64,000 nucleotides of DNA from Streptomyces sp. RPA4-2 (lineage in GTDB: Bacteria; Actinomycetota; Actinomycetes; Streptomycetales; Streptomycetaceae). The notes under the pieces are model-generated. The model was given only the letters and a program-made list of their open reading frames with translations. It was not told where the DNA came from and did not search any database. A program made the position numbers and the translations under genes. The DNA is taken from assembly GCF_012273515.2 (NCBI RefSeq), contig NZ_CP050975.2:6944001-7008000 (forward strand). Reading direction: 5' to 3'. This document shows, in pieces, positions 30,773 through 37,726 of the stretch (positions within the stretch are counted from its first letter, which is position 1; every line of letters begins with the position of its first letter).

Positions 30773-31651
30773 TCAACTGGAGAGGCCGGCCGTCGACTTG
30801 GCGACGCGCTCGGCGTCGCAGACGCGCGGGCAGGTGGGGCAGGCGTCCTCGGGGCGCAGTGTGTAGAAGAGGCAGCAGCTCGCGCGGTCGCGGGTGGTCA
30901 GGGTTCCGCCGTCCGGGCCGGCCAGCTCACGGAACGCGGCGGACCCGACGTAGGGCCGGGTCGTCCCCGGCAGCAGGAGCTCCAGTTCGCGCAGCGCGCG
31001 TTCCTCCTCGCCGAGGAGACCGGCGACGTACCAGAGGCCCTCGACGATCTCGTCGGTGGCCATGCCCCACAGGGCGCGGCCGCGGCGTCGCATGCGGGGG
31101 CCGAAGCCGCCCAGGACCGGCTCCAGGTGCTCGGCCACCGCGGCCCGCACCTCGGCCCGCAGGGCCTCCTCGTCCGGTACGACGCGGGCGCCGGGGAGGG
31201 TGGCCGCGGGGTCGCCCGGCAGGCAGGCGAACTCGCCGGTCCGCACGGCCATCCGGCCGAGGGTGCGCTGGAATGTGACGTGCTCCACAGGGAAGCGGGG
31301 TACGCGGCGATCCAGGAACCACGGGACGGTGATCAGGAGGCAGGCCGGCCAGGCGTACCGGTGCAGTCCGAACGTGGCGACGACGTCCGGGCGTGCTCGC
31401 CGCCCGTGGTCCCGGACGATCTGCGCCTCGTCCCAGGCGAGGAAGGCGTCGAGCTCCGCCCCGCCCGCCGCGAGCCGGTCCGCGCCGGCCCAGCCGATGT
31501 CCTCGGGGGCCGCCTCGCCCGGGTCCAGCTCCGTGACGCTCAGGGCGGGGAGGACCTCGGTCAGCCGGGTGTAGGCATCCGTGACGGCCGAGGGTGCCGG
31601 GCGGGTGCCGGGGCGGGCCGTGGCGCCCGCGGCCAGGGCGGGAGCGGACAT
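30773..31651 (-). CDS. FhuF-like siderophore-iron reductase, 2Fe-2S
   Basis: A 292-residue ferric-siderophore reductase of the FhuF C-terminal family, reducing Fe(III) in imported siderophores so that iron is released in the cytosol. The 2Fe-2S ligands are in RASCCLFYTLRPEDACPTC near residue 255, spaced CC-X10-C-X2-C as in FhuF; a further cysteine follows in PRVC. The start is the ATG complementary to 31649-31651. The iron box at 31679-31697 sits 28 bases upstream, so transcription should rise in iron limitation. It appears to be a single gene with no siderophore synthesis genes nearby. Confidence 0.9.
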   Translation of the reverse strand: MSAPALAAGATARPGTRPAPSAVTDAYTRLTEVLPALSVTELDPGEAAPEDIGWAGADRLAAGGAELDAFLAWDEAQIVRDHGRRARPDVVATFGLHRYAWPACLLITVPWFLDRRVPRFPVEHVTFQRTLGRMAVRTGEFACLPGDPAATLPGARVVPDEEALRAEVRAAVAEHLEPVLGGFGPRMRRRGRALWGMATDEIVEGLWYVAGLLGEEERALRELELLLPGTTRPYVGSAAFRELAGPDGGTLTTRDRASCCLFYTLRPEDACPTCPRVCDAERVAKSTAGLSS

Positions 31652-31678
31652 CCGGTGACCACCGCTTCACGATCGTTG

Positions 31679-31697
31679 ACAGGTTAGGCTTACCTTA
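31679..31697 (-). promoter_or_regulatory. iron box (DmdR1/IdeR-type operator)
   Basis: The 19 bases ACAGGTTAGGCTTACCTTA match 15 of 19 positions of the actinobacterial iron-box consensus TTAGGTTAGGCTAACCTAA. It precedes the FhuF-like gene and would repress it when iron is sufficient. It could also affect the divergent GntR gene, whose start is 112 bases away. Confidence 0.85.
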
Positions 31698-31808
31698 CCC
31701 GTAATTCCGGATGTTTGAACTGCGGCCGTGTGCGCCTAAGGTGCTTGACGGACGGGTAACAACCGCCGCATTGACTCCCAAGTACCACCAAGCCCGGAGG
31801 AGGCCCCC

Positions 31809-32690
31809 GTGGAGCAGGCCGGTTCGCTGGGCATGCACGGCTCCACCGGGCGCGGTGCCCCGGACATGCGTACGGCGGCCGTCCGGGTGCCCGCCCAGTC
31901 ACGGGTGCCGGAACGGCGCCGGGAGGGCGAGAGGGACCGGGAGCGGGACGTCGCCGCGGGCGCGTCCACGGTCGGTGCCGCGGCCCGCGGTGAGCACACG
32001 CACAGTGAGGTGCCCCTCCCGTGCCCTCCCGTGGAGAACCCGCCGCCCCGCGCGGAGGCCGCGCGCCCGGTGGTCCAGCGCGCCTCGGTCCGTGGGCAGG
32101 TCCTCGCCGCCCTGCGCACCGCGCTCGTCGGGGGAGAGCTCGTCCCCGGCGAGGTGTACTCGGCGCCCGCGCTCGGCGAGCGGTTCGGCGTGTCCGCCAC
32201 TCCGGTACGGGAGGCGATGCAGCAGCTGGCCCTGGAGGGCGCCGTCGAGGTCGTGCCGAACAGGGGTTTCCGGGTCGTCAGGCGCGGGACGCGCGAGCTG
32301 GCCGAACTCGCCGAGATCCGCGCGCTCATCGAGGTCCCGGTGATGCTGCGTCTCGCGCGCACGGTGGCGGCCGCGCGCTGGGCCGAACTGCGTCCGCTCG
32401 CCGAGGCCACGGTGCGGGCCGCGTCCACCGGTTGCCGCGCCACCTACGCCGAGAGCGACCGCGCCTTCCACCGCGCCGTCCTCGCCCTCGCGGGCAACGA
32501 CCAGCTCGTACAGATCGCCGAGGACCTGCACCGCCGCGCGCAGTGGCCGCTGGTCGGCGGTCCCGTCTCCCGCGGCCGCGCCGACCTGGTGGCCGACGCC
32601 GCCGAGCACACCGCCCTCCTGGAAGCCCTGATCGTCCAGGACCTGCCGGTCGTGCAGTCCCTCGTGCGGGAGCACTTCGCGGGCGCCTAG
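31809..32690 (+). CDS. GntR family regulator (FadR/FCD subfamily) with long N-terminal extension
   Basis: A 293-residue regulator. The winged helix spans about residues 93-160 (RGQVLAALRTALVGGELVPG, then LGERFGVSATPVREAMQQLA), followed by a C-terminal all-helical FCD ligand domain (LAEIRALIEVPVMLRLAR near 180 and SDRAFHRAVLALAGND near 225, with metal-ligand-type Asp/His). The first about 90 residues are Arg/Glu/Ala-rich and look disordered, which is unusual for the family. The GTG at 31809 is supported by GGAGGAGG 5 bases upstream. The stop TAG is the first three bases of a truncated copy of the inverted-repeat element seen at 2431. Confidence 0.9.
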   Translation: MEQAGSLGMHGSTGRGAPDMRTAAVRVPAQSRVPERRREGERDRERDVAAGASTVGAAARGEHTHSEVPLPCPPVENPPPRAEAARPVVQRASVRGQVLAALRTALVGGELVPGEVYSAPALGERFGVSATPVREAMQQLALEGAVEVVPNRGFRVVRRGTRELAELAEIRALIEVPVMLRLARTVAAARWAELRPLAEATVRAASTGCRATYAESDRAFHRAVLALAGNDQLVQIAEDLHRRAQWPLVGGPVSRGRADLVADAAEHTALLEALIVQDLPVVQSLVREHFAGA

Positions 32691-32701
32691 GGCGTGTTGC
32701 G
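32688..32701 (+). repeat. truncated end of the 84-bp inverted-repeat element
   Basis: TAGGGCGTGTTGCG is identical to the outer 14 bases of the left arm at 2431. The matching right arm is absent. Its TAG supplies the stop codon of the GntR gene, suggesting that the element once inserted at or near the original 3' end. Confidence 0.6.
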
Positions 32702-32935
32702 GTCCGCGCGGCGCCGGGTGCCCACGTGTCCAGGTGCACCGGCCCGGAAGGGCGTTCCAGGTGTACCGGCTCGTACGGACGGTGACCCGGGCCGGCCGGT
32801 ATGTGGCGTTCCCGGCCTGGACGTAACGGCTTCGTACGGGCCCGGTCGCGGGCCGTGTCGGCGGGAACCCGGACGGGCCGGTCCGCGTGCCCACGGGTAT
32901 ACGGCGCGAGCCGACCGAAACCGGGGGAGACACCG

Positions 32936-33238
32936 ATGCCCGACCCGTCCTGGCAGGCGACGCGACAGGCCCAGCAGGCTCAGCGGATCCATCACCACCA
33001 CGTACGGCACCACCGCGACCCGCACCACACGGCGCACGCCCGCCACACGGGCGCGCCGCGTCCGTACCGCCCCGTGTCCCACGGCTCCGTCAGGGGCGTC
33101 CGGGGTGGCCGCCTGAGTGGCCTCCTGTTCCTTCTCGTGGTCGTGGCCGCGGTCGTCTACGTGGCCCACGACCCCGAACTCCGCACCACCGTCCAGACGT
33201 TCGCCCGCGATCTGCTGTCGAAGGTCCAGAGCGGCTAG
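32936..33238 (+). CDS. small His-rich single-pass membrane protein, function unknown
   Basis: A 100-residue protein. The ATG at 32936 has GGGGGAGA 5 bases upstream. The N-terminal half is Gln/His-rich and basic (QAQQAQRIHHHHVRHHRD, further His to residue 40). A transmembrane helix (LSGLLFLLVVVAAVVYVA) spans about 61-78 and a short C-terminal tail carries charged residues. The histidine cluster could bind metal. I do not recognise a family. It stands alone between the GntR gene and a convergent TPR-like gene; the 245 bases upstream hold no gene that I can support. Confidence 0.7.
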   Translation: MPDPSWQATRQAQQAQRIHHHHVRHHRDPHHTAHARHTGAPRPYRPVSHGSVRGVRGGRLSGLLFLLVVVAAVVYVAHDPELRTTVQTFARDLLSKVQSG

Positions 33239-33251
33239 CCGGGACGCCGAT

Positions 33252-33291
33252 GGCGTCCCACGGCGTCCCACGGCGTCCCACGGCGTCCCAC
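33252..33291. repeat. four tandem copies of a 10-bp unit
   Basis: GGCGTCCCAC repeats four times exactly, starting 13 bases after the small membrane-protein stop, with a decayed fifth unit (GGCCTCGGAC). It lies between convergent genes. The 10-base period matches one helical turn. No hairpin is formed. Confidence 0.9.
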
Positions 33292-33334
33292 GGCCTCGGA
33301 CGGGCGCGGGGAGCGGCCGCGCCCTCCGGCCGTG

Positions 33335-34108
33335 TCAGGCGGTCGCGGCGGGCGGACTCAACTGCCGTGCCAGCCAGGTCGGTACGCCCCCGAGGAGCCG
33401 GAACAGCCGTCCCGCCTCCGCTCGTAGCCGGGTCGCCTCCGGCTCGGTCTCGGCGTCCGCGAGGGACGCCAGCGCCGGAGCCGTCCCCACCAGATAGCCC
33501 AACTCCTCGCGGATCCTGAGGGATTCCCCGAACCCGTGCCGGGCCTCCGCCAACTCGCCCTCCCGCAGGGCGAGTCCGGCCAGATGCCGCCAGGTGAAGG
33601 ACAGCAGCAGCGGGTCGCCCAGGGCGGAGGCGCCCGCGTGGGCGCGGCGGTAGGCGGCGCGGGCGGCCTGCGGGGACTGCGCGAGGTTCTCGGCGAGCAG
33701 CCCGCGCCGGAAGTCCAGGAGCGCGCGGCCCGGCGCCCCGGGCGCGATCAGGGCGGCGGCCCGGCCGAGTGCGGCCCGTGCCTCGTCCGCCCGGTCGCGT
33801 ACCCCGAGCAGGGTGGCCGCGTAGGCGAGTTGTCCGCGCTCGCAGGCCGCGGCGCCCCGCTCGTCGTCGCTGCGGGCCACCGCCTCCGCCGTGCGGAGCG
33901 CGTCCTCCGCCTCCGCCCAGCCCTGCTCGGTGTACAGGCACCGCTCGACGAGGAGCGACGCCCTCTGCAGCGACGCGTCAGCCGTCAGGGGCTGGATCAG
34001 TGCGGCCGCGTCGACCCAGCAGGCGCGCGAGCGCAGCCGCCATACCGCGGTCTGGAGTGGATCGTCCCCTGCGTTCGTTCCGGAACCAGACATGGCGGTA
34101 TGCGCCAC
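33335..34108 (-). CDS. tetratricopeptide-like helical repeat protein
   Basis: A 257-residue all-helical protein rich in Ala/Leu/Arg, with degenerate 34-residue repeats: AEDALRTAEAVARSDDERGA, LLGVRDRADEARAALGRAAA, then RAAYRRAHAGASALGDPLL and LREGELAEARHGFGESLRI. Such TPR arrays mediate protein contacts and are common as the C-terminal part of Streptomyces regulators, but no DNA-binding domain is attached here. GTG complementary to 34106-34108 is preferred because GGGGAGGG is 4 bases upstream; GTG at 34126 and ATG at 34093 are alternatives. It lies downstream of the PucR gene on the same strand after a hairpin. Confidence 0.7.
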   Translation of the reverse strand: MAHTAMSGSGTNAGDDPLQTAVWRLRSRACWVDAAALIQPLTADASLQRASLLVERCLYTEQGWAEAEDALRTAEAVARSDDERGAAACERGQLAYAATLLGVRDRADEARAALGRAAALIAPGAPGRALLDFRRGLLAENLAQSPQAARAAYRRAHAGASALGDPLLLSFTWRHLAGLALREGELAEARHGFGESLRIREELGYLVGTAPALASLADAETEPEATRLRAEAGRLFRLLGGVPTWLARQLSPPAATA

Positions 34109-34215
34109 GTTGCCCTCCCCGAGCACGCCATTGAGCTGTTGAGTGGTGGCATCTCAGCACGGATCAAGGCACCCGGCCAAGGGGCTGGGTGAAGGATTTC
34201 ACAAAGTCGTGCGAC

Positions 34216-34242
34216 AGGGGCGCCACTTGGTGGCACGCCCCT
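34216..34242 (-). terminator. hairpin after the PucR-type gene
   Basis: AGGGGCGCCAC (34216-34226) pairs with GTGGCACGCCCCT (34230-34242), with a two-base bulge and a 3-base loop. In minus-strand direction it begins 16 bases past the PucR stop. Confidence 0.65.
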
Positions 34243-34257
34243 CACCGCCCCGTGACC

Positions 34258-35931
34258 TCAACTCATGCGCAGGGCCAGGAAGAAATCGAGCTTGTCCTCG
34301 AGGCGGGAGAGGTCCCTGCTCGTCAACTGCTCGATACGCCCCACCCGGTAGCGCAGTGTGTTGACGTGCAGGTGGAGACGGGCGGCGCAGCGCGTCCAGG
34401 AGCCGTCGCAGTCGAGGAAGGCCTCCAGGGTGGGGATCAGTTCGGCGCGGTGGCGGCGGTCGTAGTCGCGCAGCGGGTCGAGGAGCCGTGCGGTGAAGGC
34501 CCGGCGCACGTCGTCCGGTACGAAGGGCAGCAGCAGGACGTGGGAGGCCAGTTCCTGGTGTCCGGCCGCGCAGACCCGGCCGGGGCGTGCGGCGGCGACC
34601 CGGCGCGCGTGCCGGGCCTCCTCCAGGGCGCCGCGCAGGCCCTCCGCCGAGTGCACCGCGGCGCTGACGCCGAGGGTGAGCCGCCCGTCGTCGTTCAGGC
34701 CCGCCGACAGCGGATCGCGGACGGCCGCCAGGAGCGAGTCGGCGAGCAGCCCGGTCTCCGAGCCGTCGTGTTCCGAGGAGACCGCCGGAAGGGGGACGAG
34801 CGCGATCGCCTCGCCGTCCGTGTGGGCGACGGCGATGCGGTCCGCGTGCTCGGGGCCGGTCGCCAGCGGGTCGACGAGCATCTCCTCCAGGAGCGCCTGC
34901 GCGACCGGTCCGGCGTCCATCTCGCCGCCGTCCCACTCGACGCGGGCCACCACCACCTGCCAGTGCGGGGCCGCCCCGAGTCCGGGCAGCAGCACCGGCG
35001 CGGCGACCCGCAGCCGGGCCGCGATCTCGGCGGGCGCGGCCCCGGACTGCACCAGTTCGAGGACCTCCTGCGCGAGACGCCGCCGTACCGTGCGCGCGGC
35101 GTCCCGGCGGTCGCGTTCGACGGCGATCAGCTGGGTGACACCCTGGAGCAGGTCGAGCCGTTCCGCGGGCCAGTCCCCGGCGTCCGCCTCGACCGCGAGC
35201 AGCCAGTCGGAGAGCACCGTCTCGCGCACGTCGCGCCCCGCGGCCGTGGGGCGCCCGGACGAGCGGACCGGGAAGAGGGAGTACGCCTTCGTGCCCACCA
35301 TGACCCGGTGCGGCCCGCGCCGTCCGGTGCGTACGGCCGCGAGGTGCTCGGCGGCCAGCCGCGCGCAGACGTCGGCGGGCAGCGCGGCCCCGGCGAGCTT
35401 GGAGCCCGCGACGGGGCGTCCGGTGGGCGACAGCACCCAGGCGCGCAGGTCCAGATCGGAGCCGAGCAGGTCGAGGACCACGTCGGGGCCGCCGCCCGCC
35501 GGGCCGGACGTCATCATCCGCCGGTGCCGGTCCACCACGGCGGCCAGGTCCCCGGCGCGCTCGCCGGAGACCTGCCGTACGACGTGCTCGGTGATGGTCG
35601 CGAAGGCCACCGACTCGTTCACCGCGAACAGCGGCATCCGGTGCCGGGCGCAGGCCAGGACCAGGTCGTCGGGGATGTCGCGGAGCTCCGCCTCGCCCGC
35701 GGCGAGGGCCGTGACCCCGGCGGCCGCGAGGATGTGCACGAAGGACTCGGAGTCCGCGGCGCCGTGCCGCCAGGCGAGACCGGTGAGGACCAGTTCGCCG
35801 CCCGAGAGGTAGCGGCTGGGGTCCTTGAGGTCGGTGGTCATCACACCGCGTACGGTGCGGTCGAGCTCGCCCTCGCCGCCGAGCAGCCGCAGGCCCAGCG
35901 CGTCGGTGTCCAGCAGTGCGCGCAGCCGCAT
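34258..35931 (-). CDS. PucR family transcriptional regulator of purine catabolism
   Basis: A 557-residue regulator with PucR N-terminal domain (MRLRALLDTDALGLRLLGGE, GVMTTDLKDPSRYLSGGELV) and a C-terminal CdaR-type helix-turn-helix (LEAFLDCDGSWTRCAARLHL, then HVNTLRYRVGRIEQLTSRDL near 520-550). In Bacillus PucR controls purine degradation genes. Here the gene is divergent from the xanthine dehydrogenase operon starting at 36265, so it is the obvious regulator. The start is the ATG complementary to 35929-35931, which opens the conserved domain; a GTG at 35985 would add 18 residues. The 333-base divergent gap presumably holds operators, but I see no strong dyad in it. Confidence 0.92.
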   Translation of the reverse strand: MRLRALLDTDALGLRLLGGEGELDRTVRGVMTTDLKDPSRYLSGGELVLTGLAWRHGAADSESFVHILAAAGVTALAAGEAELRDIPDDLVLACARHRMPLFAVNESVAFATITEHVVRQVSGERAGDLAAVVDRHRRMMTSGPAGGGPDVVLDLLGSDLDLRAWVLSPTGRPVAGSKLAGAALPADVCARLAAEHLAAVRTGRRGPHRVMVGTKAYSLFPVRSSGRPTAAGRDVRETVLSDWLLAVEADAGDWPAERLDLLQGVTQLIAVERDRRDAARTVRRRLAQEVLELVQSGAAPAEIAARLRVAAPVLLPGLGAAPHWQVVVARVEWDGGEMDAGPVAQALLEEMLVDPLATGPEHADRIAVAHTDGEAIALVPLPAVSSEHDGSETGLLADSLLAAVRDPLSAGLNDDGRLTLGVSAAVHSAEGLRGALEEARHARRVAAARPGRVCAAGHQELASHVLLLPFVPDDVRRAFTARLLDPLRDYDRRHRAELIPTLEAFLDCDGSWTRCAARLHLHVNTLRYRVGRIEQLTSRDLSRLEDKLDFFLALRMS

Positions 35932-36264
35932 TCTCGTCGCCGCCGTTCTTGTCTCGAAATCTACGATGGAACTGAAGGTGGGCACCGGGCGGACGCGCCC
36001 GTGGGCCGTATTCCCAGGTCCAGGCATGTGCTGGGTGTTTCACTGGGAAACCGGAGAGGTTACTGACGCCTCCCGTTCATATGAATCTACAAGATGAGTG
36101 CCCTGGCCAGCCAACTCCTTCATGGTTTCGGTGACTGACCCCGGTGGAGGACGGCGCTGTGTACTGACCTCGATCCGCGTGAACAACTCATGAACGAGCC
36201 GGGGCCGCCGCACACGATCTGGCTTGATCGATACGACCTTCGACGAAGAAGAAGAGAGCCACTC

Positions 36265-37152
36265 ATGGACTTCCTTCGCCCCGCCAGCTGGGAGGAGGCG
36301 CTCGCCGCGAAGGCCGAGCACCCCACCGCTGTGCCGATTGCGGGGGGCACCGATGTGATGGTCGAGATCAACTTCGACCACCGCCGGCCCGAGTACCTCC
36401 TCGACCTGAACCGCGTCGGTGAGCTGAGCGAGTGGGAGGTCGGCGAGGAGAGCGTGCGGCTGGGCGCCTCCGTCCCGTACACCCAGATCATGGAGAACCT
36501 CCGCGGCGAGCTGCCCGGCCTGGCCCTGGCCTCCCACACCGTCGCCTCCCCGCAGATCCGCAACCGCGGCGGCGTCGGCGGAAACCTCGGCACCGCGTCC
36601 CCGGCCGGTGACGCCCACCCGGCCCTGCTCGCGGCGGGCGCCGAGGTCGAGGCCGAGTCGGTACGCGGTACCCGGCTGATCCCGATCGACGCGTTCTACA
36701 CCGGCGTGAAGCGCAACGCGCTCGCCCCCGACGAGCTGATCAGGGCCGTCCACGTCAAGAAGGCCGACGGCCCGCAGCAGTACTCCAAGGTCGGCACCCG
36801 CAACGCGATGGTGATCGCGGTGTGCGCCTTCGGCCTGGCCCTGCACCCCGCGACCCGCACGGTGCGCACCGGCATCGGCTCCGCCGCGCCGACCCCGGTC
36901 CGCGCCAAGGTCGCCGAGGAGTTCCTGAACGCGGCGCTCGAGGAGGGCGGGTTCTGGGACAACGGCAGGATCATCACCCCGTCGGTCGCCAAGCAGTTCG
37001 CGGACCTGTGCTCCGCCGCCTGCAACCCGATCGACGACGTCCGGGGCACGGCGAGCTACCGCCGCCACGCGGTCGGCGTGATGGCGCGCCGCACCCTCAC
37101 CTGGACCTGGGAGTCGTACCGCGGCACCGCCGCCACGGAGGGAGTCGCGTAA
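36265..37152 (+). CDS. xanthine dehydrogenase FAD-binding subunit
   Basis: A 295-residue FAD subunit of the molybdenum hydroxylase that oxidises hypoxanthine and xanthine to urate. FAD-binding motifs are AVPIAGGTDVMVEI near residue 25 and SPQIRNRGGVGGNLGTASPAGD near 95-115, the classic FAD_binding_5 pattern. The CO-dehydrogenase flavoprotein C-terminal domain follows, with SKVGTRNAMVIAV near 175. ATG 36265 follows AAGAGAG by 7 bases. The stop overlaps the next ATG by one base (TAATG), indicating translational coupling within the xdh operon. Confidence 0.93.
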   Translation: MDFLRPASWEEALAAKAEHPTAVPIAGGTDVMVEINFDHRRPEYLLDLNRVGELSEWEVGEESVRLGASVPYTQIMENLRGELPGLALASHTVASPQIRNRGGVGGNLGTASPAGDAHPALLAAGAEVEAESVRGTRLIPIDAFYTGVKRNALAPDELIRAVHVKKADGPQQYSKVGTRNAMVIAVCAFGLALHPATRTVRTGIGSAAPTPVRAKVAEEFLNAALEEGGFWDNGRIITPSVAKQFADLCSAACNPIDDVRGTASYRRHAVGVMARRTLTWTWESYRGTAATEGVA

Positions 37153-37724
37153 TGCGCGTCAATTTCACGGTCAACGGCCGTCCGCAGGAAGCCGACGACG
37201 TGTGGGAGGGCGAGTCCCTGCTGTACGTGCTGCGGGAGCGGATGGGCCTGCCCGGCTCCAAGAACGCCTGCGAGCAGGGCGAATGCGGTTCGTGCACCGT
37301 CCGCCTGGACGGCGTGCCGGTGTGTTCGTGCCTGGTCGCCGCCGGTCAGGCCGAAGGCCGCGAGGTCGTCACCGTCGAGGGGCTCGCGGAGTACGCCCAG
37401 CAGCGTTCGTGCGGGACCGGCTCGTGCGGCACGTCGCTGGACGAGGCCAGGCGGTGGGGCGCCAAGGGCCATGACTCGCAGACCGGCGAGGGCACCGAAC
37501 TCTCCCCGATCCAGCAGGCGTTCATCGACGCCGGCGCCGTCCAGTGCGGTTTCTGCACCCCGGGTCTGCTGGTCGCCGCGGACGAGATGCTGGAGCGCAA
37601 CCCGAGCCCGACCGACGCGGACATCCGCGAGGCGCTCTCCGGGAACCTCTGCCGCTGCACCGGCTACGAGAAGATCATGGACGCGGTCCGCCTCGCGGCC
37701 GCCCGGCAGTCCGAGGCGGTCTGA
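37152..37724 (+). CDS. xanthine dehydrogenase 2Fe-2S subunit
   Basis: A 190-residue small subunit that passes electrons from the molybdenum site to FAD through two clusters. The N-terminal plant-type ferredoxin has ligands in CEQGECGSC near residue 40 and VCSCLVAAG near 58; the C-terminal helical domain has GAVQCGFCTPGLLV near 130 and NLCRCTGYEKI near 165. An insertion of about 30 residues (QQRSCGTGSCGTSLDEARRW) between the two domains has extra cysteines and is longer than in many homologues. The start overlaps the FAD-subunit stop; the molybdenum subunit begins 2 bases after the stop. Confidence 0.93.
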   Translation: MRVNFTVNGRPQEADDVWEGESLLYVLRERMGLPGSKNACEQGECGSCTVRLDGVPVCSCLVAAGQAEGREVVTVEGLAEYAQQRSCGTGSCGTSLDEARRWGAKGHDSQTGEGTELSPIQQAFIDAGAVQCGFCTPGLLVAADEMLERNPSPTDADIREALSGNLCRCTGYEKIMDAVRLAAARQSEAV

Positions 37725-37726
37725 CC

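Noticed and set aside
33239..33300. Tandem GGCGTCCCAC units as a CRISPR-like array
   Set aside because: Units are adjacent without spacers and no cas gene is present.
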